NCBI GenBank assembly: GCA_003223215.1
Contig: QHYH01000094.1
Coordinates: 44,563-108,562 of the forward strand
From: Acidobacteriota bacterium
GTDB taxonomy: Bacteria; Acidobacteriota; Terriglobia; Acidiferrales; UBA7541
DNA length: 64,000 nt
Reading direction: 5' to 3'
Positions 1 to 9,867 of this stretch are shown one piece after another; position 1 is the first letter of the stretch; the number at the start of each line of letters is the position of its first letter. The position numbers and the translations under genes are program-made. Below the pieces are notes generated by a model, which saw only the letters and a program-made list of their open reading frames with translations, was not told where the DNA came from and ran no database searches.

Positions 1-1
1 C

Positions 2-1945
2 GTTGCGTCGCAAACGCCCGCGGACGATCGAACGCTCGCTCACGCTAACGACAAAATGACCTGCTACTCCTGCCACACGTCGTGGGTACCAACTTGCTTT
101 GGCTGTCATCTGCAAATGACCGCGAATGCTCGGCGTCCGATGCTGCACAACGAAGGCCTGCTCACGAGAAATTACACGAGCTACAACTTCCAGGTTCTGC
201 GCGATGACATTTACATGCTCGGAATCGATGGCACGGTGACCGGGCATCGCGTCGCGCCCGCGCGCTCCTCTTGCGCGATTCTCGTCAGTTCGCAAAACGC
301 AAATCGCGAGTGGCTCTACTACACCCAGCAGACCATCTCCGCGCCGGGGTTTTCCGGGCAGGCGTTTTCCACTTTTGTCCCGCACACGGTGAGAGCCAGC
401 GAAACAAAGGTGTGCAGCGATTGCCACGTTTCCGCCCAAAACGATAACAACGCCTGGATGGCACAGCTTCTGCTGCAAGGCACGAACTTCATGAACTTTA
501 TGGGGCGCTATATTTACGTGGCAACCGGCAACAAAGGATTCGAAGCGATCGCCGTTGCCGAGCACGACGAACCGGAAGCGATTTACGGAAGCGACCTTCA
601 GCGCATCGCGTATCCGGATGATTTCAGGAAGTTCGTCGGGCGAGGCCGCGAGCTGCAGGCCGCGGCAGAGCACTCCGGTAAGGTCCTGGACATTCAAGCA
701 CGCGGGGAATATGCCTACGCGGCTACCGGCCCAGGCGGTCTCCGCGTCTACGACATCGCCAACATCGACAACAAAGGTTTCTCCGAAAAAATCATCACCG
801 CGCCGGTTTCTTCGCTTGGTCAGCGCTTCTTCGTTGCAACGAAGAACGCCGCGGCGGTTGCGTCACCTACCACGCTCGGCGTTGACCCGCTGCGCCGGCA
901 ACTGCCGGAAAACGAAGAGCAGCCGATTCATCTGGCTTACGGTTTTCTCTACGCCGCTGATAAAGAAGAAGGCTTGATCGTCGTCGGCGATCCAAACTTG
1001 AAATCGGACATCGCCGGCGTAAGCACGCTGCTCGACGGCAACCCGTCGAACAATTTTCTGAAGCGCGCGCTCACTTTCAATCCCGGTGGCATTCTGACCG
1101 GCGCGCGCCGCATTACCATTGCCGGCACATACGCATACGTTTTGACCGACAAAGCTCTGGTTGTGGTGGATCTCGACGATCCGCTCACCCCGCAGGTAAC
1201 CGCGACGATCGGTGCGCCTGCGCTGAACGAACCCCGCGGCATCGCCGTACAATTCCGCTACGCGTTCATCGTGGACCGCGACGGCATGAAAGTTTTGGAC
1301 GTCACCGATCTCTCGCAACCAAAGCCCGTCTCCAATGCGCTTGTCCCGCTCGAAGACGCGCGCAACGTTTATGTCGCGCGCACCTACGCCTATGTTTCCT
1401 CGGGCAAACAAGGTTTAGCGATCGTCGACGTGGAGAAACCGGACGCTCCCAAGCTCGACCAAGTGTTTAATGCTGGAGGCCAGCTCAACGACGTGAACGA
1501 CGTGAAAATTGGAATGGTCGCGGCGAGCGTGTTTGCTTTTGTCGCTGACGGCAAAAATGGCCTGCGCGTCCTCGAAATCATTTCCCCCTGGGACGACCCC
1601 GCGCATTTCTCCGGCTTCAGCCCGCGCCCAACGCCAAAACTGATCGCAACGGCGCGTACGCGAGGCCCTGCGCTGGCTATCTCCAAAGGAATCGACCGCG
1701 ACCGCGCCGTGGATGAATCCGGCAATCAGCTCGCCGTTTTTGGCCGCCGTGGCGCGCGCCCGCTCAATCGAACTGAGGCCCGGGCGGTTTACCTGCGCAA
1801 CGGTCAGCTCTACACCGTAACCGACGAACCCGCCGAGCACACCCAGGTCGGGCGGCCTGCCTCGGCTTCGCACACCTGGCTCAGAGATCTGAAGTCTTGG
1901 CTGTTTACCCCTCAGACGGTCAGAACTCGCCCGGCCGGACGCTAA
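2..1945 (+). CDS. Multihaem cytochrome c with C-terminal LVIVD beta-propeller (5' end outside window)
   Basis: The reading frame is open to the left edge of the window, so the true start lies outside; the first in-window ATG is at 56. Three CxxCH haem-binding motifs are visible, at residues 3-7, 14-18 and 120-124 counted from that ATG, so this is the haem-bearing tail of a periplasmic or outer-membrane multihaem cytochrome. From about residue 150 onward there are seven repeats of the type (I/A)YVA-x-G-x-x-GL-x-V-x-D, which is the LVIVD repeat and forms a beta-propeller. Cytochrome plus propeller suggests an extracytoplasmic electron-transfer or binding protein; the substrate is not deducible. 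More haem sites may lie upstream. The C-terminal tail after about residue 540 has no recognised motif. Haem binding is seen in the sequence; an electron-transfer role is inferred. Confidence 0.8.
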   Translation, partial: VASQTPADDRTLAHANDKMTCYSCHTSWVPTCFGCHLQMTANARRPMLHNEGLLTRNYTSYNFQVLRDDIYMLGIDGTVTGHRVAPARSSCAILVSSQNANREWLYYTQQTISAPGFSGQAFSTFVPHTVRASETKVCSDCHVSAQNDNNAWMAQLLLQGTNFMNFMGRYIYVATGNKGFEAIAVAEHDEPEAIYGSDLQRIAYPDDFRKFVGRGRELQAAAEHSGKVLDIQARGEYAYAATGPGGLRVYDIANIDNKGFSEKIITAPVSSLGQRFFVATKNAAAVASPTTLGVDPLRRQLPENEEQPIHLAYGFLYAADKEEGLIVVGDPNLKSDIAGVSTLLDGNPSNNFLKRALTFNPGGILTGARRITIAGTYAYVLTDKALVVVDLDDPLTPQVTATIGAPALNEPRGIAVQFRYAFIVDRDGMKVLDVTDLSQPKPVSNALVPLEDARNVYVARTYAYVSSGKQGLAIVDVEKPDAPKLDQVFNAGGQLNDVNDVKIGMVAASVFAFVADGKNGLRVLEIISPWDDPAHFSGFSPRPTPKLIATARTRGPALAISKGIDRDRAVDESGNQLAVFGRRGARPLNRTEARAVYLRNGQLYTVTDEPAEHTQVGRPASASHTWLRDLKSWLFTPQTVRTRPAGR

Positions 1946-2237
1946 TCTCGCCTCCCCAGCCTTTCTCCATTTCTTTGCCATGGCTACCTCCTTCTGGAGC
2001 GGGCAATTTGTACACTGTTCTTCCCTTTTATACACGCATCTCCTTTCTTTCTAACCTCTTATCGCCGATGCGCATCTAAACCTTGGTGTAATGGATCGTT
2101 GACATCTTTCTCGCATCGCACCCATCAAAATAATTCGTGCGGGATTCTGGGGCCAATGCAGTTAAGGTGTTCACTCGAGGGGTGCAGGCGACGCGAGAGC
2201 CAACCCAGCGAAAAGGGCAGAAAAGGAGTACTAGGAC
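1946..2237. other. Intergenic region, no gene seen
   Basis: These 292 bases separate the cytochrome gene from the HAD gene. A TTGACA hexamer lies at 2099-2104, but no good -10 element sits 16-18 bases downstream, so I do not call a promoter. No RNA gene or hairpin stands out. Confidence 0.4.
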
Positions 2238-3047
2238 ATGGTGAAACGATATTTGCTAGCCAGCGACTTCGACCAGACGCTCAGCTTCAACGACTCTGGG
2301 GTCGTCCTGAGCGAGCTCATCGGCTTTCACGGGTTTCACGACAAGGTGAAAGGCCTGGCGGAGATCAACCTCGTGCAACAAGGCGCCGAGCTAAGCTATC
2401 TCATTCTGCATGACCCGGATTTCCGCCACGTCCGGCGCGAGCACCTCATCGAAACCGGCAAACGCATCCGCCTGAAGCACGACGTGGCGCTGTTCGCCCG
2501 CGCGCTCGATACCCTTGGCGAAGGTTACAAGTTCCACTTCAACGTGATCTCCGCCGCGCCGCAGGAGATCATTCAATCCGCGCTCGAAGGCATCGTTCCT
2601 CCGGATCACATCTTTGGCACGCGTTTCCGCTACAACGACGCGGGCGAAGTGGCTTCCATCATTCGCGCATCGGCGGGCTGGGGCAAAATCACCGTGCTCG
2701 AGGAACTTCGCGCGAAGCTCGGCATCAGCCACGATCAGATCATTTACATGGGCGACGGCAGCTCGGACTTGCCGGTGATGATGCACGTCAACCAGTACGA
2801 CGGCCTGACGATCGCGGTTAGCGAGGCCAAGTTCATCACGCGCGTCGCCAGGCGCACTGTGCTAAGCGACAACGCCATGAGCGTGCTCGTGCCGTTGATG
2901 GAAAAGGTCATGAATTGGGACTCGGCCAAAATTCGCAAGTTCTTTGCATCCAATGGGCTTACCTTGCTCGAGTGGGAAAAAGTACGCACCGACATGCTGA
3001 CGATCCAGGAATCGGCGGAGCCGATAGCTGCTACGCCGATGTCCTAG
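2238..3047 (+). CDS. HAD-superfamily phosphatase (phosphoserine-phosphatase-like)
   Basis: This 269-residue cytoplasmic protein has the complete set of haloacid dehalogenase motifs. Motif I is DFDQTL near residue 10 (nucleophile and general acid/base Asp), motif II has the Ser of NVISAAPQ near residue 113, and motif IV is [11 protein letters not shown] near residue 172. The cap and length fit the HAD-IB group (phosphoserine phosphatase and relatives) acting on a small phosphorylated metabolite; the exact substrate is unknown. A purine-rich AAAAGGAG lies upstream of the ATG at 2238. The gene is followed by a strong terminator before pfkA, so it is probably transcribed alone. Family assignment is secure, substrate is not. 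Confidence 0.85.
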   Translation: MVKRYLLASDFDQTLSFNDSGVVLSELIGFHGFHDKVKGLAEINLVQQGAELSYLILHDPDFRHVRREHLIETGKRIRLKHDVALFARALDTLGEGYKFHFNVISAAPQEIIQSALEGIVPPDHIFGTRFRYNDAGEVASIIRASAGWGKITVLEELRAKLGISHDQIIYMGDGSSDLPVMMHVNQYDGLTIAVSEAKFITRVARRTVLSDNAMSVLVPLMEKVMNWDSAKIRKFFASNGLTLLEWEKVRTDMLTIQESAEPIAATPMS

Positions 3048-3103
3048 CCCAACCTGGTAAGCGTTTCACTAGAAAAACCGCATTCGTTTCTCAAGTAAGG
3101 CAG

Positions 3104-3135
3104 AAAGGGCGGACTCCGGTCCGCCTTTTTTTTTT
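3104..3135 (+). terminator. Rho-independent terminator after the HAD gene
   Basis: A perfect 7-bp stem GGCGGAC/GTCCGCC (3108-3114 and 3119-3125) with a TCCG tetraloop is followed by ten T residues (3126-3135) and preceded by A residues that can extend the stem. It separates the HAD phosphatase from the phosphofructokinase gene. Confidence 0.93.
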
Positions 3136-3244
3136 GCATACATTCGTGCGAAAAAACGAATCGTTCTGCAAGCCCTTCCTAAATGCATCGCCAAAGTGGA
3201 TAATTCTCTGTTCGACATCCCGCGAAAGGGCGTTCTATCGACTC

Positions 3245-4453
3245 ATGGCAACCGTCAAGGCGAAAAAGGGGGTCATCGGCATCCTCACTGGAGGAGGGGA
3301 CGTCCCCGGCCTCAATCCTGCCATCCGCGCGGTCACGCTGCGCGCCCTGCGTGAAGGCTTTCAGGTCATTGGCATCCGCCACGGCTGGGCCGGCCTGGTC
3401 GACATGGTTCGCGAAAAGGATTACGACAATTCCGACAATTATTTCCTGCTCGATGAAGAAACCGTCGATCGCGCGGGCCGCACCGGAGGCACGTTTCTCC
3501 ATTCTTCGCGGACTAATCCTGGCCGTGTCGGCAAGTCTGCCGTCCCGGCGCACTTCAAAGACAAGTACACCGCGGAAAAGAACGACTTGACGCCCGAGGT
3601 TCTAAAGAATCTTTCCTGGCTCGGGATCGACACGCTCATTCCCATCGGCGGCGACGACACGCTGAGCTACGGAGTCCGCCTCCATAAAGAAGGCTTCCGC
3701 GTCATTGGCATCCCCAAGACCATGGACAACGACGTTCCGGGCACCGACTACTGCATCGGCTTCAGCACCTGCGTCACTCGCACCATTCAGATGGTCAATA
3801 GCCTGCGGACCTCCGCCGGCTCCCACGAGCGCTTCATGGTTCTGGAAGTTTTCGGCCGCTACGCAGGATTCACCGCCATGCTTCCTACCATGGCGGGGGC
3901 CGCCAATCGCTGCGTTATTCCAGAGTTTAAATTCAATATTGAGCGTCTGACCGAGCTGCTGGTCGACGACCGCCGCAAGAATCCCAGCCGCTACTCGATC
4001 GTTCTCGTTTCCGAAGGAGCCATGTTTGAAGGCGGCGAAATGGTCTTCGAAGGCGTTGAGGCAGACGCCTTCGGCCACAAAAAGCTCGGCGGCATCGGCG
4101 ACATCGTTGCCGAAAAGGTCCGCGACCTTTCCGCCAAGTTCAACGGTGGCAAGAGAATTGACGTCATCAACCAGAAACTCGGTTACCTTGTCCGCTGCGG
4201 CGATCCCGACGCCATTGACTCCATCGCTCCCATGGCCTACGGCAATCTGGCGCTCGATCTTCTTCTCAAAAATGTCGGCGGCCGCCTGGTGGTTCTGAAG
4301 AACGGCCACTATGACAACATTCCTCTCGAAACCGTCACCGCTTCCAAGAAAGTCGTCAACGTCGAGGAACAATACAACACCGACCGTCTGCGCCCGCACT
4401 ACAGCAGCTTCGATAAGCGTCCCCTCTTCATTATGACCAACGAAGTGACATAG
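3245..4453 (+). CDS. pfkA: 6-phosphofructokinase, pyrophosphate-type active site predicted
   Basis: The 402-residue protein phosphorylates fructose 6-phosphate to the 1,6-bisphosphate in glycolysis. The N-terminal GILTGGGDVPGLNPAIRA is the phosphofructokinase signature. Two residues that distinguish phosphoryl donors can be read: GGDD at 135-138 places Asp where ATP enzymes have Gly104, and PKTMDND places Lys158 where ATP enzymes have Gly124. The 20-residue spacing between them matches the family. Asp plus Lys is the pyrophosphate-dependent pattern, so PPi rather than ATP is the predicted donor and the reaction would be reversible. The ATG at 3245 is chosen because the family signature begins within ten residues; the open frame extends further upstream without homology. 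The donor is inferred from residues, not proven. Confidence 0.9.
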   Translation: MATVKAKKGVIGILTGGGDVPGLNPAIRAVTLRALREGFQVIGIRHGWAGLVDMVREKDYDNSDNYFLLDEETVDRAGRTGGTFLHSSRTNPGRVGKSAVPAHFKDKYTAEKNDLTPEVLKNLSWLGIDTLIPIGGDDTLSYGVRLHKEGFRVIGIPKTMDNDVPGTDYCIGFSTCVTRTIQMVNSLRTSAGSHERFMVLEVFGRYAGFTAMLPTMAGAANRCVIPEFKFNIERLTELLVDDRRKNPSRYSIVLVSEGAMFEGGEMVFEGVEADAFGHKKLGGIGDIVAEKVRDLSAKFNGGKRIDVINQKLGYLVRCGDPDAIDSIAPMAYGNLALDLLLKNVGGRLVVLKNGHYDNIPLETVTASKKVVNVEEQYNTDRLRPHYSSFDKRPLFIMTNEVT

Positions 4454-4585
4454 GCCGTTCGGTTCCGCTCAAACCACCTCTTCTAGGGGCGGCCTTGAGA
4501 CCGCCGTCGCGAACTCCCTTGCCAACGCTGCCGGGATAGATATGATGGTTCGCGCAGGTCTTTCCGGAAGTCCTCGGGGGGCTCC

Positions 4586-6094
4586 ATTCACGTTCTCGGA
4601 ATTGACGTCGGCACCGGCGGCACGCGCGCGGTCGTAATCGATCAAACTGGTCGGCTCGCCTCTGCGGCCACGGAAGATCATCGGCCCTTTGCCTCGCCGC
4701 AGATTGGCTGGGCCGAGCAACAGCCCGAGGACTGGTGGCGCGCTACCTGTGTCGCCGTGCGCAAAGCGCTGACGAGCGCGAATCTCACTGGCAAAGACAT
4801 CGCCTGTGTTGGCTTCTCCGGCCAGATGCACGGCGCGGTCCTTATCGATGAACGCGGGAATGTCGTTCGCCCCGCGCTCATCTGGTGCGACGTTCGCACC
4901 GAAAAACAATGCCGCGAACTCACGCGAGCCCTTGGCCTCGAGCGCCTGATTCAGCTCACCTCGAACCCCGCGCTTCCCAACTTCACTCTCACGAAAGTTC
5001 TCTGGGTCCGTGAAAACGAACCAGATCAATGGAACCGCGTGCGCTACCTTCTGCTCCCCAAGGACTACGTGCGCTTCTGCCTGACCGGCGTGCGCGCCAC
5101 CGACATGGCCGACGCTTCCGGGACGCTGTTGCTCGATGTTTCCCGTCGCCGCTGGTCGTCAGAAATGCTGGGCGCGGCCGCGCTAGAAGAAAGCCTCTTG
5201 CCCGCGCTCCACGAATCTCCCGACATTTGCGCGAAAGTTTCCGCGGAAGGTGCGGCCGCAAGCGGTCTCGCTCTCGGCACTCCAGTCGTCGCTGGCGCCG
5301 GCGATCAAGCCGCTGGCGCGGTCGGCATGGGAATTGTCTCGCGAGGCACGGTTAGCGCCACCATTGGCACCTCCGGCGTCGTCTTCGCAGCCACCGATCG
5401 CCCCGCGCTCGATCCCCGTGGCCGCGTTCACACCTTTTGCCACGCGATTCCCGGCCGCTGGCACGTCATGGGCGTAACGCAAGCTGCCGGCCTCTCGCTG
5501 CGCTGGTTTCGCGACACGTTCACTGCCAGTTCGACCGGCGCTCCGGAGTCCTATGACCACCTCACCGCCGAAGCCGCCAAAGTCCCTCCCGGCTCCGACG
5601 GACTTCTCTGGACGCCCTATCTCATGGGCGAGCGCACGCCCCATCTCGACGGCAGCGCGCGCGGCGCGCTGGTCGGCATCACTGCTTCGCACACGCGCGG
5701 CCACATCGTTCGCGCCATACTCGAAGGCGTCGCCTTCAGTCTTCGCGATACTTTCACTCTGTTTCAGGAGATGAACGTTCCCGTGCAATGCATCCGCCTG
5801 GGCGGCGGCGGCGCGCGCTCACCGCTTTGGCGCCAGATTCAGGCCGATGTCTACGGCCATGCAGTAGAAATCGTCGAAGCCGAAGAAGGCGCTGCGTACG
5901 GTGCCGCGCTTCTCGCTGCCGTTGGCGCTGGCGTGTGGCCCTCCGTAGATGCGGCTTGCGCCGCCGCGGTGCGCGTCGCCTCGCGGATTGACCCTGAGCC
6001 TCGAGGCATGGCCACTCTCAACGCCAGCTATGCAGCTTTTCGCCGCGTCTACCCTGCGACTCGGCAGGTCTTGACTCCATCTCCTTCGTCTTAA
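4586..6094 (+). CDS. xylB: Xylulokinase (FGGY family), start codon unclear
   Basis: This is an FGGY-family kinase that phosphorylates D-xylulose to xylulose 5-phosphate, feeding the pentose phosphate pathway. The N-terminal LGIDVGTGGTRAV phosphate-binding motif, GFSGQMHGAV, WCDVRT and the C-terminal GGGARS segment are all present, giving about 502 residues, the usual length. No ATG, GTG or TTG precedes the first motif in this frame. Either the rare ATT at 4586 is used (a G-rich stretch sits just upstream), or a base is missing from the six-G run at 4576-4581, which would join the ATG at 4542 in frame. The first standard start in this frame (GTG at 4757) would delete the ATP site and is unlikely. 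Product identity is firm; the start is not. Confidence 0.85.
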   Translation: MHVLGIDVGTGGTRAVVIDQTGRLASAATEDHRPFASPQIGWAEQQPEDWWRATCVAVRKALTSANLTGKDIACVGFSGQMHGAVLIDERGNVVRPALIWCDVRTEKQCRELTRALGLERLIQLTSNPALPNFTLTKVLWVRENEPDQWNRVRYLLLPKDYVRFCLTGVRATDMADASGTLLLDVSRRRWSSEMLGAAALEESLLPALHESPDICAKVSAEGAAASGLALGTPVVAGAGDQAAGAVGMGIVSRGTVSATIGTSGVVFAATDRPALDPRGRVHTFCHAIPGRWHVMGVTQAAGLSLRWFRDTFTASSTGAPESYDHLTAEAAKVPPGSDGLLWTPYLMGERTPHLDGSARGALVGITASHTRGHIVRAILEGVAFSLRDTFTLFQEMNVPVQCIRLGGGGARSPLWRQIQADVYGHAVEIVEAEEGAAYGAALLAAVGAGVWPSVDAACAAAVRVASRIDPEPRGMATLNASYAAFRRVYPATRQVLTPSPSS

Positions 6095-6279
6095 GGAACT
6101 TGTCGAAGATTTCTCCTTCATTCTTATTTCCGAGCGAAAGCTGGAATCTCTCTTCCAGCAAAAGCCTATCTCTCGCAGACAACCTTGCTTCGGATCCTCT
6201 CATCTGTGCCAAAATGTTCCGGATCTCAGTCTTGGCGCATCAAATAACTGTTACACTTAGGGTTTCGAGGACTTGCGTG

Positions 6280-7068
6280 ATGCTTTTTCGACTTTGCATT
6301 GCCTTTGCCCTCATCGCCTTCTCGTTGCTCGCCAGCCCGACACCGCAGCAAGTGGCGCCAGAACCGAGTCCTCTTGTGCCTCAGCCCGCGGCTTCCGCGC
6401 CCGCTGGCGCTATGACCGTCTATGTCAGCGATTTTGATTTGGACTTCGTTCGCCGCAAGCCATCTCCCAAACCGGCGCCTCGTATTTCCCCGCCCCCGAG
6501 GACTCGAAGCACCTCACGTTCTCCTTCCGGTGTCCCCAGACTAGGTCCCCCGGCTTCGACGTCCGAATCTTCGGAATCTCAAAGTTCCGACTCGTCAGAC
6601 GCTTCCACCGAAGAAACGCCCGCCGAGCAGGCCAACGCGCTGATCCACGCCGTTTCGGAAAACATCATCCGGGCTCTCATAGAAGCCGGCTACGATGTTC
6701 GCCGTCTCCCTGCGGGGGCTCCGCTTCCCCAGAGCGGACTCCGCATCCGCGGCGTTTTTGCCGAGGCCGATGAGCAAAATCGCGCGCGCCGCCTTCTCGT
6801 GGGGGGTGAACCAGTGGGCCCGAACATCATTCTTTATGTCGGCGTCAACAACCTCAAAACTCCCGGGCAGCCGCTCTACGAACTCGCAAGTCCCCCCGCT
6901 CCTGACCCTCGCCACGGTCCCGTCATCACCGTGACTTCCTACGTTCCCGCCGAGCGTTTTGAGCTGTCCCGCGACCCCTCCGGCGACGAACTCAAGAAAG
7001 TCGCCGCGAAAGTCGCCGCCGATCTCACTGCGCTCGTCAGCGCCAATCGCCTCTCCCTCACGCAATAG
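6280..7068 (+). CDS. Exported protein, DUF4410-like
   Basis: The likely start is ATG 6280 because it begins a classic signal peptide (MLFRLCIAFALIAFSLLASP); a GTG at 6277 is the alternative. The mature region opens with a Pro/Ser-rich disordered linker (about residues 20-100) and continues into a compact domain with VYVSDFDL before the linker and ALIHAVSENIIRALIEAGYDV and SGLRIRGVF after it. That pattern resembles DUF4410 proteins, periplasmic proteins or lipoproteins of unknown function. No lipobox cysteine is evident. Located between xylulokinase and a large membrane protein with no clear functional link. The DUF4410 assignment is from memory of the pattern and is moderate. Confidence 0.6.
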   Translation: MLFRLCIAFALIAFSLLASPTPQQVAPEPSPLVPQPAASAPAGAMTVYVSDFDLDFVRRKPSPKPAPRISPPPRTRSTSRSPSGVPRLGPPASTSESSESQSSDSSDASTEETPAEQANALIHAVSENIIRALIEAGYDVRRLPAGAPLPQSGLRIRGVFAEADEQNRARRLLVGGEPVGPNIILYVGVNNLKTPGQPLYELASPPAPDPRHGPVITVTSYVPAERFELSRDPSGDELKKVAAKVAADLTALVSANRLSLTQ

Positions 7069-7141
7069 GGACGTTGGAAAGGTACACCGCGTCGTCTTCA
7101 TCGGGCGCAAGAAAGATGTCGGCGCTCAAACAAGCGGGGCC

Positions 7142-7165
7142 GCACCTGCCCGCTCGGGCAGGTGC
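7142..7165. repeat. Perfect 10-bp inverted repeat (hairpin)
   Basis: GCACCTGCCC (7142-7151) and GGGCAGGTGC (7156-7165) form a perfect 10-bp stem with a 4-base loop between the DUF4410-like gene and the next gene. It has no T tract, so it is more likely a weak or factor-assisted terminator or an RNA-stability element than an intrinsic terminator. Confidence 0.6.
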
Positions 7166-7229
7166 AATTTCGGCTTCCGTTCTCCGGCAAAAACCTGGGA
7201 CCTAGGCCTATCGACCCTACAATGAAGTC

Positions 7230-9761
7230 ATGGCCCAGCCGTCGAAAGTCGGCCCCGTCATTCTGACCATTTTCGCCTTTCCTTTCCTGGGCGGTGGCCT
7301 CTTCTTCATTTTCGCCCTGACGGTTGCAAGCCGGAATTTCAAGCCCGCCGATCTCGCACTCCGCTTAGACATGGCTTCCTTCTTCTTCCTGGTCGGCGCG
7401 GGACTCCTCTTTGCCGCCTTCAAAGCGTACGGTTTTCTGAAGAAGCAAGCCGCGCTTCAGGAAGCAAATCCGCTTTCACCGTGGCTATGGCGGGCCGACT
7501 GGGCTGCGAGCCGCGCCGAAGGTGCGAACAAAAGGCGCTATATCAGCGCCTGGATCGCTGCGGTGTTCGTCAATCTCATCACCGCTCCTTTCATGTTTGG
7601 CAGGATCCCCGAGTTGCTTCGCCAAGGCGATCCCCGAGCTTTTATTTTGTTGGCCTTCTGTTCCTTTGGAGCCATCCTGACAATCAACGCCATCCGCGCG
7701 ACCATCCGTCACGGGCGCTTTGGCAGCTCCTATTTCGAATTCGATTCGCTACCCATTTGTCCCGGCCGGCGCATGACCGGCAGGATTCAACTGCGGTTTC
7801 AAACGCTAGCCGCGCACGGCATCGATTTGCGCCTGAGCTGCGTCCGCCGCATCGTCAGCGGCTCAGGGAATAGCCGTGCCGTGAGCAATGCGACGTTGTG
7901 CCAAGCAGACAAGAACGTTCCTTCGGGGGCCATCGAGCCCGGGCCGCTCGGTCGTGCCATCCCCGTGGATTTTGAAGTTCCCGCGGACGGCCTCATCACC
8001 GATCACAGCAATGCCGATGATCAGATTCTTTGGCTCCTCCACGCGCAAGCTGACGTTCCCGGCGCGGACTACTCCGACGATTTCGAGTTGCCGGTCTTTC
8101 GAACCGCCGACTCCCCCGAGCCCGCCAGCGATTCCGCCTCACAAGCTAACGCAAGCAGTCTCGGCTCCTTTGGTTTCGCCGCGGAGAAAAGCACCGACGC
8201 CGATTCCGGAGCCGTTGCGCAACCGGCGCGAACCAAAGTCGTCGTCTCCATGCATGATGGCGGCACTGAATTTTATTTCCCGCCTCTTCGCACGCCGGCC
8301 CGCGCGCTGCTGCTCTTTGTCGTCTCCGCGGCTTTTACGGGCGCTGTGTATGCCTTGCTTCACAACCGTGTTCCCCTGCTTTTCACGGCCATGTTTGCTT
8401 TAGGCGATCTCTTGGTACTTTTTGGATTTTTGCACGTAGCCTTCGGCAGCGCCCGGATTTTTGCCGGCAACGGAGAAATCCAGTCGCGGGGCGGCGTGCT
8501 CGGCTTCGGCGCGCTGCGGCGAACTCCGTTCGCCGAAATCGCCTCGATTCTCCCGGTGGCCGGGCCGTCGCAAGGCAGCGGCTCGGATAATTCGGTATAC
8601 TCCATTCAATTACGCACAAAAAGCGGCAAAAAGTTCACGCTCGCCGACGAAATCAGCAGCCGGCTCGAAGCACGCTGGATCGTTTCCCAGCTCGAAACGG
8701 TCGCCAGGCTGAAGCTGGACACCCACGTGGAAGTAAATCTGCCTCTCGGCGTCCGGGCACAGCCCGCACAATTACGGACTCCCCAGACCGGCATCCGCGT
8801 GCAAACCAGCGGCTCCTCCTGGGTGCCTTTCGCGGTTTTTGGCGCCTTCTTGCTCGCTCTTTTTGCTTGGCAGACCAACAGGTGGTCTGGCCGGAGCCGC
8901 AGCGTGCGCGCAAACAGCTCGCGGACGGCAACCTTGCCACGGCCAAGACCGGTTGCACCGCGTGTATTTTCCGGGCCGCTCACTGACGGCCACATCGAGC
9001 GCGTGCTCGCCTTGCCGGCACAAGCTCAGGCGGAGGAACTCTTCGAACGCGCCATTGGTCATGACGCACGCGCGCTGGAGATTTTTGGCCAGCAGGTCGA
9101 CGGCTGGATCGGGCACATCAACCGGAGTGACCGTGTGGCGCAACTGCTCGAGCGCGCACAATTCTCCAAAGACTTACGCATTCGCATCGCGCAAATGGAC
9201 TTGAGCCTGGCCGTCGAGGGCTTCCATGAAAACGAGCAGGCCGCCGATTCGCTGATCGCTCGCGCAAGCATGGATCCGCAACACCGTGCATGGGCTGTGT
9301 ATTACCTCGGAATGCTGGCCGGGCGTGGCGTGGACTACGATCGGATCCACAAGGTGCTGCTTGACTACGCGCGGAATGACCAAGAACCGAATGTGCGCCA
9401 GTGGGCGGTCGAAGGCTTGCGTTTCCTGGGCAAGGACGAAGTCGTCGACGAACTGTTCACTTCGTTCACGCAAGATCCTTCCATGAATGTCCGCGACCGC
9501 GCCGGCTGCAACATTTCCGACTGCGGAGTTTTCACTCGCAAGCAGCGCATGCGCATGGTTCCGAAATTCATCGAATTAGCGTCGCAGCCGAACCTCTCTC
9601 CGCAGATGCGCGGCTGGTGTTTCATGGCTCTCCGTGAAATCACGGACGAAAATCTTCCTTCTGACGCGGACGCTTGGAATCGCTGGCACGCCGATCACGG
9701 CGCGGAAAGAATGGCCGAGTTCGAACGCATCGAATGGTGGCAAGTCCGCGGCGACGAGTAG
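7230..9761 (+). CDS. Large membrane protein with C-terminal HEAT-like region, unknown function
   Basis: This 843-residue protein is not a family I recognise. Hydrophobic segments lie at about residues 8-30, 48-70, 105-125 and 137-155, another pair at about 355-410, and a single one at about 528-546. Between them is a soluble beta-rich region (about 160-345) and a second one (about 415-525). After residue 600 the chain is alpha-helical with repeated W-A-V-E/Y-x-L patterns such as RAWAVYYLGM and RQWAVEGLRFLG, typical of HEAT or Armadillo-like repeats. The topology suggests an inner-membrane scaffold with a soluble helical repeat domain. ATG 7230 is directly followed by the first membrane segment. 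No nearby gene suggests its role. Confidence 0.75.
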   Translation: MAQPSKVGPVILTIFAFPFLGGGLFFIFALTVASRNFKPADLALRLDMASFFFLVGAGLLFAAFKAYGFLKKQAALQEANPLSPWLWRADWAASRAEGANKRRYISAWIAAVFVNLITAPFMFGRIPELLRQGDPRAFILLAFCSFGAILTINAIRATIRHGRFGSSYFEFDSLPICPGRRMTGRIQLRFQTLAAHGIDLRLSCVRRIVSGSGNSRAVSNATLCQADKNVPSGAIEPGPLGRAIPVDFEVPADGLITDHSNADDQILWLLHAQADVPGADYSDDFELPVFRTADSPEPASDSASQANASSLGSFGFAAEKSTDADSGAVAQPARTKVVVSMHDGGTEFYFPPLRTPARALLLFVVSAAFTGAVYALLHNRVPLLFTAMFALGDLLVLFGFLHVAFGSARIFAGNGEIQSRGGVLGFGALRRTPFAEIASILPVAGPSQGSGSDNSVYSIQLRTKSGKKFTLADEISSRLEARWIVSQLETVARLKLDTHVEVNLPLGVRAQPAQLRTPQTGIRVQTSGSSWVPFAVFGAFLLALFAWQTNRWSGRSRSVRANSSRTATLPRPRPVAPRVFSGPLTDGHIERVLALPAQAQAEELFERAIGHDARALEIFGQQVDGWIGHINRSDRVAQLLERAQFSKDLRIRIAQMDLSLAVEGFHENEQAADSLIARASMDPQHRAWAVYYLGMLAGRGVDYDRIHKVLLDYARNDQEPNVRQWAVEGLRFLGKDEVVDELFTSFTQDPSMNVRDRAGCNISDCGVFTRKQRMRMVPKFIELASQPNLSPQMRGWCFMALREITDENLPSDADAWNRWHADHGAERMAEFERIEWWQVRGDE

Positions 9762-9867
9762 CTTCAATCAAATCCATTTTGGCGATCCATCCGCAATTAT
9801 ACCAGCGCGAAAATCTGCGTTCCGCAATCCTCGCGCCTGGATCTGCCAGATTTTGCTTTGCCCCGCG

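Noticed and set aside
2099..2104. TTGACA as the -35 element of the HAD gene
   Set aside because: No acceptable -10 element lies 16-18 bases downstream.
2915..3244. Upstream extension of the phosphofructokinase frame
   Set aside because: It overlaps the HAD gene, crosses a strong terminator and has no family similarity; ATG 3245 directly precedes the conserved N-terminus.
7142..7165. Intrinsic terminator at the 10-bp hairpin
   Set aside because: No T tract follows the stem, so it is listed only as an inverted repeat.
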